Below are positions 1-11,011 of a stretch of DNA of 64,000 bases, one piece after another (position 1 is the first letter of the stretch; each line of letters opens with the position of its first letter). The notes below the pieces were generated by a model. It worked only from the letters and a program-made list of their open reading frames with translations. It did no database searches and was not told where the DNA came from. The DNA is from Coniferiporia sulphurascens (taxonomy: Eukaryota; Basidiomycota; Agaricomycetes; Hymenochaetales; Hymenochaetaceae). Both the position numbers and the translations under genes were made by a program. Location: the NCBI GenBank assembly GCA_002794785.1, contig NBBA01000016.1:434001-498000 (forward strand), in the 5' to 3' direction.

Positions 1-254
1 ATGGCGGAAAGCCTTTTCTTTCCGGTTTTAATCACCCTCTTTCTCGTTTTCGGTATATTATCCGTAAGTCTCTCCTGTCTTGGCCGCTTTGAGTCCGTTG
101 CTCACAACAGTGCCACCGGGAAATTTGCGTGGTCTCGCAGCTACGGCTTGCCCTCGCGCCCAATTTTGTGTCAACCCCAGGAAATGCGTTTTTATCCTTT
201 TGTCGTCTTTTCCTACTCTCTATGTTCTTTGCTACGGTGTATAACCTTTCACAG

Positions 255-1917
255 TGGGGCGCTTGCGAGTGGGCAGCTATTCAGCAAGAACGCGACGTAA
301 GGACCCCGCTTCAACTTGCATCATAATATCTCCTGATTTAAGCTGACCATTGGGGGTTAGGCCGAAGTTGCCGACGCCAAAAATCGCGTCTCGTCTATGC
401 AACACCAGCTCAATACTGCTCGTCGTCAATATGCTGAACTAAAGGCTCTATTTAACGGCACCCACGCCGAGAACTCGCTATTGAAAGCGGACAATGCCCA
501 AGCACAACAAGCACATGCAAGCCTTCTGCGGAAGCATATCAATGTACATTCGCTAACATACAACCTTTCGTCAAAACTCTCTTCGGTGTCATCTGAACTT
601 GCCGAGGAGCGAAGCGACATCGCCAGGCAGAAGATGCGCCTTCGGCTTGCGCTTGGCCTTATTCTATGGTTTTTGAAATATGTCCGCATCTCTGCTAATC
701 GCGTCAAGCTGCTGTCGTCTTGTAATGCCACCCTGCAAGCTCGTTTCTCTGTCCTTCTGTCTAGTGACCTAGTTCTTCGTCAACGCTACCGGGACCTCAA
801 GGAGCTGTGTCTGACGGATCGCCGATCAATTGAAGATCTGTCTTTGCGTCTAAGACAGGGAGAAATTACACAAGAGACCCTTGAAAAAGAATTGGCGGAA
901 GTGAAAGACGTTTGCCGTGCTTTTGAGAAGGATTTGCAGTTTTACCAAGCACTTGCATGGACTGTTGTGGCAAGATACGATGGTTTGCAATCTGAATATG
1001 GCCAGCTTCTTGTCAACTTTGACGAACTCAAGAATGACTGTCGTGGCTTCCGAAACGATCTTCAGGGAGTAGTGACGCAGATACAAGAAACCCTGGACAT
1101 TGCTGATATTGGGCTGAACGATCTGCAACATGCTGTCAACCTGCGACCGGCAAAAATCAAACAAGATTTGATGAGAATTGGTCAGGGTCTAGATCTCGTG
1201 CGCTTGAACATGACTGAGCTGCTGGCTGGTATGGTGGCTATGGACGGGCGTAAGGCCGGAGTATCTTCCCCTGTCACCTGTCTACCGTACGCCCCTGGAA
1301 GTATCGAAGACGCGGTGAGGAAACTCAAGACCCTTTATGAGGCGACTAGGGCGGATGAAATAGAAACGGACAATAGCGACGAATGGTAAGCGGTATTTTC
1401 TCACATAGGAGTATCACTTAGATTGTGCTTGCAGCCGAGCGGAAGGGGACTCATCTGTCGATGAGCTTCAGGAAGCTACACTGGCGAACATTTCCTATGT
1501 TGAGCAAAAGGACGAGCCTTTGCGTCACGTGGTGGAAAGTCTGCACGGGATCATCTCAAAGATCGAAGGCGATGACAGCAGGTATGGCACTTGCGTTCCA
1601 ACTCTAGCTAGATCTCTAATTGATCTCGACTGCAGGAATACGCTCCTTACCAGTCTCCCTTCGGCATCGGACATCGTCAGTAAACTCAAGCAAATCGTTG
1701 TTGAAAAGGATAGCATCTTGACGTCGCAGGTCGGCTCGCGCATCGATCCGAAGGGGTAAGTTGGTCTCTGATGGTCTTTATACCTCCCCTAAACATCTAC
1801 CACAGAGACGCGGCCTCAAAGACCCGGTGCGCCGGACAGCTCCACAGTTTCAATATTGATGAGCGCGACGCAGAGCCTGTTATATCCCTGCCTGTCGAGA
1901 AGCAAGACTGCTTGTGA
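255..1917 (+). CDS. Coiled-coil protein of unknown function (5' end unresolved)
   Basis: I do not recognise this gene. Exons that join in phase are 255-296, 361-1385, 1435-1581, 1636-1755 and 1806-1917, ending in TGA; the introns have GT...AG borders. The first clear exon begins in mid-protein after an acceptor at about 254, so the true start is in 1-254 or left of the window; an open frame from an ATG at base 1 exists, but I could not join it. The product is rich in E, K, Q, L and R with heptad-like stretches typical of long coiled coils. There is a short hydrophobic run (LGLILWFLKYV) about 100 residues into the large exon that could contact a membrane, or simply lie in the coil. A cytoskeletal, tethering or scaffold role is possible but only inferred from composition. 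Confidence is good that it is a gene, none as to function. Confidence 0.7.
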
Positions 1918-3067
1918 TGGAATACAGGCCCTTACTTTCGTGCATAATATTCCTCACCTAATTCCATACATTTGTATTACGGCGCTTTCGTATTTGTATG
2001 ACAGGATTTCTTCACTACCCAAATTCGATTTGTAACAGTACTACTACACACTATGCAATATTTTTGGACTTTTTTTAAACGGTGGAAGCTTTGTTGACTC
2101 ATTGAGACGGGTCTCGGAAATAATCCCGGACCCTACTTGCTCATATACATCCGCACGATGTGAACGCCCACACCCGAGGCTTGCAACTCGCTTCCGACTG
2201 CCATCGTTGATCCTCTAGAGACCAGAATGTCCAGATCATTCGGACGTTCTTTAGCATTATTGGATGAGCGGTATGTTCAAATTGTACATTCCGGAATATT
2301 CACATGGTCATTCTTTGCAGATTAATGACTGGAATAAGCTATTAGAGTGGGCTGTATGGTGTCGGTGATCCCTCTTGGAAAAGGAAGTTAAATCTGCGTA
2401 AATATGAATATTCCATCAGAAGGTCTTAAGGGGGCCTCAATACATTGATTATTCGTCTTTTTAGGGCTTGAACGAAATGTGTAGCGTCGGAATTTTTAAC
2501 ATGTTAAACCTTTTTGTCCAAGTCAACCAGTTTCGTGCACTACTACATGTTAATTGTGTAGTCCTTTTTTCCTGTACTCTTGTGCCGAATGCTAACGATT
2601 ACAGTACTTTGTGTGTATATTGCCAGTCGGTCAGTGATAACAATCTGTACATGTGAGTTTCACCGGCAGCCACTGGCAGGATTAAAGCCTCATGAATCAT
2701 GACTGATTTTTGAGGGTCTCAGAGCCTACAGCCAGGTCCAAACGACCCGAAGGACTTCCATGATTGAAAATTTCAATACGTACCTCGCCCTAGTGGTGGT
2801 TGCAAGTTTGGCAGATTGAAGCTGCACAACCAACATTGCGGTTGCAGGCTTTTATTAGGTGTCTGGTTCACTGGTTACACCATAATGGAAACCGGCTCGA
2901 GAAGTATCAAGAGGGACAGCGATGAATTCCGGCCAAGTTGCAACTCAGGCTGCATGGATCCTAATGACAGACCTTTATTTAGGTACTGTTCCCGATTTTT
3001 TTCACCTTGGAATGGGTCCAGTTATATCTTGCAAATAGATGTAATCGTACAGATGTACATACATCTG
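1918..3067. other. Intergenic, no supported gene
   Basis: About 1.15 kb between the coiled-coil gene and the 3' end of the QTRT2-like gene (which is on the opposite strand). It is AT-rich, with only short open frames lacking protein-like composition. No tRNA, repeat or transposon relic was recognised. Confidence 0.6.
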
Positions 3068-5003
3068 CTAATTTACAGCAGCTTCATCGACTTCCGCCTC
3101 CATTTCAGGTTTCGTCGTTAAAACCTCCTCCTCTTGCTTTGCCTTTTCCCTCGCCAGCCGTCCTTTACCTCTCGCATAGTCCACCGCAATCCAATCACGT
3201 TTGGCCTCTCCAAACACGCGCAGCGCTCCGTCGTACACCACGCAAAAGCGTTCCACTTCCTCCGCGAAGCGCTCAAAAATGCCGTCCGAGCTCGGGATCG
3301 CAAACATCTCCGATTCGGGATGACTGTCGGAGTGGACTCCGTGAGGGTGAAAGCGTGGGTGGTGTGAATGCGGCGCGCAGCGCGCGAGCTCGTTCCGCAC
3401 AGATGTGAAAAACGCGTCGACGACGGCGAGGTTGTGCGCCGCGAGTAGCGCGTGCGCAGACATTTCGTGCGTGTGTAGCAGATGATGCACGTATGCGCGC
3501 GTGAACGGCGGGTCACAAGTCATTACGGGATCCCTAGCCCCAGGCGCCGGTGAGCCCATGAGCGCGTCGACGGAGGCGTGCGTGAGCTGCTGCAAGGGAG
3601 ACGCAGGCGAGCAGGCTATGCACGGGCAGACAGGCTCCGCGCCCTGCGAGGCGCCTTCAGCAAAGGACGAGGCGAAGCGAGTGAAGTCCATCGCATATTG
3701 CGGGGAGTACAGATTGTGTCCTAGGTCCCGCTTACCATCCTCACGCACGCTCCCGTTTTTAGCATGATCCACATCAGGAGCGGGGAAGACAAAGTCGAGT
3801 GCGATTCCCCAGTCTGCGGCTTTCTGGGCCCATACAACATCGAAGATGTCAATGCCGACGTCACGAATGAGCTGAAGAACCTCGTGTGGCGAGGAGGCCC
3901 CGGTCGCGATGCGCGGTTTCTCCGGCGGCAGAGAATCAAGGGACGCCTGTAGCAAACTCACGACATTCGGAAGAACCGTCTCCGTCTGCGGCTGTGTTAA
4001 GGACCTTGTATTTGATACCCGTCGATGGGTAGCACTGTCCATTTCTTCTATTTCCTCTGAGACGGCGGCCGTTGGAGCGAGAAGAGACGTTCGCAGGGGG
4101 ATAAGGTCAAAAACGTAACCAAAAATACTATCGTCTAAGCATTTGTATGGCTTGACTTGTTCCGCATCCTTGCCATGCAGCGTTTCCCTTAATGAGGCGG
4201 AGAAAGCCCTGCGGGCTTGCTCGTTTATGTCACCAACTAGATGAGCGAAGAGATTCAATTGGTGAGGTTTGTCGGGGGAAGCCCCCGGAGACAGCTGAAG
4301 GAGAGACGCGAGCCATGCGGATGACCGCTCTAAGCTTTTCGTTAATCTTTTCTGAGAGAATGGCGGAGGCGTGAAAGGGATGTCGGAAAGTGCGATAACC
4401 AAGTCAGGATCACAAGCAAGAACAAACGAGAGATATTGCTCGGGGGAAATCTGAGAAGTTGTTTAGCACATAATGGGAGGGAAGAGTGACGCTGTGTCGC
4501 ACCTTCCTGACACCCCTGATACAATTTGCATTTACAAACTGGTTCCCGTTTGGCGGCATCTGTCGTCCATCGAATGGATCTCGGAGCGATATCGAAATTA
4601 GATGTCTGACATCGCTAAACCCCAGTAGATTCTGCAAAGCCTTTTCCCCACCGAGCAAGGTCGGAATCGGAGGAGAGCGCTCTAAGCTAATGGCTACAGA
4701 ATAAGTCCGTTTGCCAACAACGCAAACAGGCAGACAATAGCCCTGAAAGACTTACAAGGTTTCAAAGGGGACATGCACCCACTTTATCGCATCGGTCTTC
4801 TCGACATGATCCCGGATGAGGTGAGGAACGGTCCCCCGCGATGTTGATGTGATGAGTCCAGGTGTGTCGATGTGGATTTCACCCCCGTTTGCTTTTTTTA
4901 AAGTGAACTTCCCGAGTCGCGGACTGAATGCCCCCCGTAGATGTGAGTACAAAATTCGATGAAAAGAGACATCGCTGCGCATGCGTTGGTCTGCAGATGA
5001 CAT
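3068..5003 (-). CDS. QTRT2: Queuine tRNA-ribosyltransferase accessory subunit 2 (QTRT2-like)
   Basis: Member of the tRNA-guanine transglycosylase family. In eukaryotes QTRT2 pairs with catalytic QTRT1 to exchange guanine-34 for queuine in tRNAs for Asp, Asn, His and Tyr, often at the mitochondrial surface. Three exons join in phase: 4756-5003, 4503-4686 and 3068-4450, giving about 604 residues, longer than the roughly 415 of the human protein. Visible signatures are an N-terminal TPGLITSTSRGTVPHL segment, and a C-terminal zinc site C-P-C-I-A-C followed by AYVHHLLHTHEMSAHALLAAHNL, which supplies the fourth ligand histidine region and matches the family very well. The extra length lies in inserts between these blocks, plus a charged C-terminal tail. 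The start at 5003 is the first ATG and precedes the family-like N-terminus. It is divergent from the phosphatase gene, with 289 bases between the two ATGs. The family call is firm; QTRT2 is preferred over QTRT1 from the N-terminal similarity. Confidence 0.88.
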
Positions 5004-5209
5004 TAGTGTTGGCCGCTGTTCGTGCGGCGCGCTACTAGGCTAAAAGAATTCTTATCCTGGTCGCGGTGTCAATGTTATTTTCCCTCTGCAATCGCAGGAA
5101 AAAGTGCCAATTGCAAATTTTGTGCGGGGTTCTTGTAAAGCAGCGAATTAGTTGTCTAAAAAACTAAAGCATATAGCCATCTGCATTGTGCCAGCTGGAC
5201 TCTGAGGTG

Positions 5210-5215
5210 CACGTG
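5210..5215. promoter_or_regulatory. CACGTG box upstream of the acid phosphatase gene
   Basis: A perfect CACGTG palindrome lies 78 bases before the phosphatase ATG in the 289-base divergent promoter. In yeast (Pho4) and Neurospora (NUC-1) bHLH factors bind this core to induce phosphatases under phosphate limitation. The same site could serve the divergent QTRT2-like gene. Function here is inferred. Confidence 0.4.
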
Positions 5216-5292
5216 ACGCAGTGAAGCGTACTTTAACTAGCCGCGTATTTCTCCGAGTCTACCTCTCTCTCGCCGCCGCCGATACTGTCGCG

Positions 5293-7853
5293 ATGTCTAG
5301 AAGTCCCGACATCGAAACGGGCAGGGAGTACAAGCCACTCTTGCAGACGGATATCCCAGCAGAAGATGAGGCCCTTCTAGCTGAGTCCGGCCTGAGAAAT
5401 GAGGTTCACGGTGAACACCAGTCCAGGAGTCGAAACTGTTACGCGCGCGCAACGGATACGAAATTCACTTTGTTGCATCTCTCATTGGCTTTCCTCGGAG
5501 GGTTTCTAGCGTGTCTAGGAACCTCGTTCCTCTTCCCTTCTCTATGCATCTCCCGTTCGACTGCATCAAGCAGTGATTTGGTCAACATTGCAGCACCAAC
5601 GCACGTCGGCTCGACTGAGCGTCACGATTTCCCCCCGGTTTCGCCTACGAATGCATTCACGTCTCTATTCCCTACGGATGTTGGTTATGCAGGACCAACG
5701 CCAACCGGGGCGGAGCCTGGTGTGGTCGCGACGGCGCCTATCTATCCCGTCCATACTGGCGCGCCATTACTGGTGACGCCCTCGACAAAAGAAGGGGCTC
5801 AGGGATCAAAGAAGGGAAGCTTCGACATGTTCAGACACTGGGGAAATCTGTCACCATGGTTCAGCAACAAGCGCGGCACATTTGGTGTTGATTCGAGTCC
5901 TGAGGCGCCAGACCAGTGCGTGGTCACAGGCTTGCACTTCTTGCACAGGCATGGCGCACGTTACCCTACGGCTTACGGTGTGTGCTATTGCCTTTCGTGT
6001 ATTCTCTTATCTTATCCGTGTGTAGCCTCGTACGGAGGACCTGCGAACTTCTCGGGTCGCTTGCACGAATCAGCAGCGGGCTGGAATGGCGAGGGTGACC
6101 TTGAATTCATGAACGACTGGTGTGTTCGTTGACTGTTGAAGCTGGAATGTTCTCATTAACTTCCTACTAGGACCTATAAACTTGGTGAAGAAGGTGAGCA
6201 GCTTTTCTTTAGTGGAAAGCTACGGCAATTCAAAGGCATTTTGCAGTCCTGACGCCGTTCGGACGCCAGCAACTTTGTAAGTAGCATTGGATCAGCCTTT
6301 CCTATTTCAATGCTGAAATGAGGCAGTCGATCTTGGTGTCTCCTTGCGCCTCAAGTACGGATTCTTGCTGAAAGTTAGTTCTTGCCTCTTGTATATCCTA
6401 ACTGAAGTAACGTACCCCATGTAGAACTTCACCGAATCCAACACTATACCCGTCTTCCGCACGGAGTCTCAGTAAGTGCACAAACATCTAGGAGCCCTCA
6501 TTGTTTGATGGGATTGCAGGGACCGCATGCTGCATTCAGCCCTTAATTTCGCTATAGGCTTCTTTGGTCTTCCGATTGAAGGCAAGTATCTTCAAAGTGT
6601 CACTATCGAGGAGGATGGGGTAAGCTTTGTTTGACATGCCCTATTGTTTTTGCCGTTGACTTTTAGGTAGTACAACAACACTCTCGCACCATACAAGACT
6701 TGCCCGAACGCTCAGGACCGTAGCAAGTCCGATCGGGGTGTTTGGTATATGAAGGAATGGACGTCCATCTACCTCAAGGATGCGCTTGCGCGTCTACAGC
6801 CGCAGCTCAAAGGTTACGAGTTAACTATCGAGGATGTTTACACCTTCCAACAGGTGGGCTTATTCTTCGTTATCGTCTGAATTACCCACTCACAAACACC
6901 TTAATCAGATGTGTGCGTACGAGGTGAGGGAGGAATATCGTCAGGTTTGAACTCTAACGCTTATTCTGGAGTAGACCGTTGCAATTGGCTATTCGAAGTT
7001 CTGCGAGCTCTTTACGGAGGAAGAATGGAAAGGCTTCGAATACGCGTGCGTAACGCAGTCGAATTTGTTTTTGGTTTATTTGACTGAGCTTCTTTTAGGC
7101 TCGATTTGTCTTTCTGGTAGGTTGTCGGATATTCGGCATTTGTTTTTGTACTCATAGGACATGTAGGTACTCCTCTGCGTTCGGGTCTCCAGTAGCCAGG
7201 GTTCAGGGCATTGGTTACGTCCAAGAACTTGTCGCACGGCTAACGCATACGCCAATTGAAACGCATAACTCTTCTACGAATGCGACCCTCGACGACAGCC
7301 CGATCACCTTCCCCCTCGGCCAAAGCCTTTATGTTGACGCTACACACGAAGTGGTCGTCCTAAATGGTGAGAACAATTTAATACCCCCTCATCGCTGGTG
7401 TGCTGATAAACCAAATCCGGGCTAGTCATCACTGCGCTGAACCTCACAAGTTTCGCCGCAAACGGACCTCTACCCGGAGACCACATACCCGAGAACCAGA
7501 CGTTCCTTTCATCTCAGCTATCGCCGTTCGCCACGAATATCCAGTTCCAGTGTAAGTCTACTATGACCCATCAAACAGTGGCACCTTGTTGATAATCAAC
7601 GTTCCCAGTGCTTTCGTGTACAGGATTCGACGACCCACAAATCCGTATCGTCATAAATGACGGAGTCGTCCCTTTAACGGGAATTCGAGGCTGCCCCGAA
7701 CAGAAGGACGGCATGTGCCCTGTTGATGTGTTTGTTGCGGCGCAGAGGGAGATAATTGCTGAGACGGACTGGGTGTATGAGTGTTATGGGGACTGGTCCG
7801 TCCCAGAGGGCACTGCATGGAACACGACGACTGGTTCGCCTCCAAAGCCATGA
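5293..7853 (+). CDS. Membrane-anchored histidine acid phosphatase (phytase family)
   Basis: Histidine acid phosphatase of clade 2, the family of fungal phytases and acid phosphatases that hydrolyse phosphomonoesters through a phosphohistidine. About 13 exons can be joined in phase through GT...AG introns to a TGA at 7853. Residues 1-57 are polar and presumably cytosolic, residues about 58-80 form a single hydrophobic signal-anchor, and a Ser/Thr/Pro-rich stalk follows, so the enzyme domain should face the lumen or outside. The catalytic RHGARYPT motif is at about residues 219-226. The distal motif reads YVDATHEVVVL, so the usual fungal His-Asp proton donor is His-Glu here. Several NxT/NxS sites and paired cysteines near the C-terminus fit an exported protein. 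ATG at 5293 is chosen because upstream in-frame codons lack an ATG. Phytase activity itself is not proven; a general acid phosphatase or inositol polyphosphate phosphatase is equally possible. Confidence 0.87.
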
Positions 7854-8660
7854 GATCGCGTTGCCCTGGTGTGATTCACCGCTGTATATGTTACAATCCT
7901 TCTAATGAGAATTCCTTTCATTGTACTTAGCCGTCTGGCTGTGCGCGGTTATGCCGTAGATACGCATAAACCACGGTTCGAATGCGCGCCCAATATGTCG
8001 ATGTCGAGGACAAGATGACGAATGAGCCTTTATGATCGCTGCGTCGGATCGCGTGATCGGCTTAGCGAGGCGTTACTCGCTATTTGTTTTTTGAGGTGAA
8101 ATGCTGTACTGTGCGGGCGTCCAGGTGTAAGATCGCATAACATACCCCCTGGACACAGGGAAAGTTACACAATGGATGCATTAGTAAGGACCGGAGTACC
8201 CAAAGACCGCTATAAACATGTTTGCGGACTCTGAAAACAATGGCCAGCCACAATCCTGAGTGGATCGACAACTTTGAATTGGTGAGTCCAAAAGGCTTCT
8301 CAGAGTCTATTTTTTCTCATGATGAGTTTAAAAGGCACTGTGAGCGCGCATCCACGGGGTTCTTTCCCGAAAGTCAATATCAATGCAACCCTTGGGAAAA
8401 AAACATCACGCGCACACGGGGCCTCTGCTTCGACTCAAAGGTCGTGTGGTCGATTTAGCTATTTCTGAATATACCGTTCCCGAATTCTTCCTCTGACTGC
8501 ATGCTCGCGGCCTCGCCGCGCGATAAGGACTGCGGCGTTCTTGATTTTTGGGTATCTTGCCGTGCATAAGAGCGTGGCGCACCAGGTGTATCGGGATCTG
8601 TGCGTACGAGCCCTCTCCCTTTCCCTTTGCTCCTCCGTCACTTCTCAAGCCTGCCAGACG
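7854..8660. other. Intergenic with amidase promoter; one doubtful small ORF
   Basis: A TATAAA-like box (about 8211-8217) is followed by an ATG at 8241 opening a 72-codon frame that ends at 8458. The frame has no recognisable domain and may be 5' leader sequence of the amidase gene, so I do not call it. Otherwise nothing is seen. Confidence 0.45.
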
Positions 8661-10802
8661 ATGAAATCCTTTAGGGTAGCGCTTGCACTATGGGCGATAC
8701 TGCAATGTGTCCATCCCACGATATCTCAAAAGGTCTCCAAGCGAGCACCCAAGTTCCCTGACCTATACGAAGCGACAGTCGTGGAGCTTCAAGAAGGCCT
8801 TGAAAGTGGTGACTTTTCGAGCGTCGATCTCATTAAGGTTGCTCAACAACTCCATGAATTACAATCAATCACAAAGGCTAACTCCATCTTTGTCTTGATT
8901 GAACTCTCTTGACTAGGCCTATTTTGCGCGAATTGAAGAAGTCAATCTTCAAGGACCTACACTGCGCGCAGTCCTCGAGCTGAACCCTTCAGCTCTGGAG
9001 CAAGCAAGTGCTTTGGATATCGAAAGGAAGACTACGGGCGCGCGCAGCCTTCTGCATGGTATACCGGTTCTGGTGAAAGACAATATAGCTACTATTGCGT
9101 CGGAAGGTGCGAGCTCCAATAATCTATTATTATAGTGCGTTCGCTGATATTGTGGCATTTAGGTATGAATACCACAGCGGGTTCTTTTTCGCTCCTCAAA
9201 TCTGTCGTTCCTGAGGATGCGGGTGTCATCAAGAGGTTACGTGCTGCAGGGGCAATAATTTTAGGTGCGCATTACTCATATACTATTATTTCGCCCTATA
9301 TATATATATTCTGACTTTCAAGAAATACATATGTTGAAAACACAGGGAAGGCGAACCTCTCCGAATGGGCGCACTTTAGAGGTAACATCGCCTCGGGCTG
9401 GTCCGGAAGGGGCGGACAGTCGACCAACGCGTACTTCCCCAATGCCGACCCTTGTGGCTCGTCCTCCGGATCTGGAATCGCAGCGTCTATTGGCCTCGCT
9501 GCCGTTACGCTCGGGACGGAAACGGACGGTAGTATCACATGCCCATCTAGCAACAATAATCTTGCAGGGATAAAGACGACGGTGGGGTTGACGTCCCGAG
9601 CTGGAGGTAGGTTGCACCCGTGCAAATCTTTTTCACTTGTATTCAAGGACTTAAATCTCGTATTCACGCTAACAAATTCACAAGTGGTTCCCATCTCTGA
9701 GCACCAAGACACCGTCGGGCCCATCGCCCGTTCCGTCTCCGACGCAGCCGCCGTACTCTCCATAATCGCCGGCCCAGACCCGAACGACAACTTCACGCTC
9801 GCGCAGCCCAGCCCCGTGCCCGACTTCACGAAGGCCCTCAACACAAACGCGCTGCGCGGGGCGCGCATCGGCGTCCCGCGGCGCGTGTTCCTCAACGACA
9901 GCATCACGGGGAACGACCCGTTTGTGAACCAGGTCTTCGAGGAGGCGATCGAGACGATCCGGGGACTCGGCGCGACGGTCGTCGATCCTGCCGATCTGCC
10001 GAGCGCGGACGAGATCGCTGTGAGCAACAACGAAACGGTGGTTCTGGACACGGACTTCAAAGTATGCAATACTCTACGTAATCAACTTCTAGAGAGATTC
10101 ATGGCTGAGCTCCGCCAGATCCAATTAAACGCGTATTTCGAGGCACTGCTCGAAAATCCAAGCGGCGTCCGCAGCCTTGCAGACCTCATCGCGTTCGACA
10201 ACGAGTTTGCTGCCCTGGAAGAACCGGTCAACTTCACAGACCAATCCGAGTAAGCGGGGAGCTCGGCCATAGCCATATAACTTAACATCCTCATCTGATC
10301 AGCAAAAAAAAATAGGCTTATCGAGTCGGAAGCGACAACCGGATTCAACGCCGCGTATTTCCAATCCTTAGCATTCGACAAAGAACTCGGCGCGACGCGT
10401 GGAATCGACGCGGTGCTCCAGGAACACAACCTCGACGCACTCATCCTCCCAGCGCCAGGTCTCACAACAGTCCCAGCAGGTAATACACTTTCCTCCACCC
10501 CGCTATCACGTAGCGACATCGCTTACTGACGCGCTATTGCAGCCATCGCCGGATACCCGATCGTCACAGTCCCACTGGGCTTCTACCCAGACAACGTCAC
10601 CATCGGGAGCGCGGGCCCGCTGACCGTGTACCCCGCGCCGGGTGTGCCGCTGGGCCTGTCGTTCCTCGGGACGGCGTTCAGCGAGTTCGACCTTATCGGC
10701 TTCGCGTTCGCGTACGAGCAGAAGACAAAGACGAGGTTGGCGAGGCTGGCGTTCCCTGCTGCCATCCCGAAGACACAACTCGTAGATATAGTTGGCCATT
10801 GA
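8661..10802 (+). CDS. Amidase signature family hydrolase, probably secreted
   Basis: Amidase signature enzymes hydrolyse carboxylic amides with a Ser-cisSer-Lys triad. The first 22 residues (MKSFRVALALWAILQCVHPT...) form a typical signal peptide, supporting ATG 8661 over any upstream start. Motifs in order: HGIPVLVKDNIAT carries the catalytic lysine; PCGSSSGSGIAASIGLA is the Gly/Ser-rich loop holding the cis-serine; TLGTETDGSI carries the nucleophile serine. The chain continues through DTVGPIARSVSDAA, as is usual for the family, to the C-terminal GYPIVTVPLGF region. About seven exons join in phase; one short piece after VLDTDFK (about 10063-10098) could be a retained or cryptic intron, but it reads open. 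The substrate is unknown; fungal relatives with signal peptides are often annotated as glutamyl-tRNA amidotransferase-like, but an extracytoplasmic amide hydrolase is more likely. It is convergent with the P450 gene downstream. Confidence 0.87.
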
Positions 10803-11011
10803 ACGGGTACCTCTTCGGGAGCTTATATATATGTCTCTTTTCTTCCCTTAAGTCATCGGACGAGGTAGCCAGACCGTGTTGTATAAAAATTGCAAATTCG
10901 AGAATGAAGCCGTCTTGTACATTTCCCGAGTATTCAGACCCTTCCTTGCCCGAGGCCCGGGCTTCGTAATGTGTGATAATAATAAAAACCGAAACCGAAA
11001 AAAAAGAACCT

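Noticed and set aside
1..300. 99-codon frame from the first base
   Set aside because: Could not be joined to the coiled-coil exons in phase; its status as exon, intron or chance frame is undecided.
8241..8458. Small ORF of 72 codons before the amidase
   Set aside because: No domain, and its place between a TATA-like box and the amidase start suggests leader sequence.
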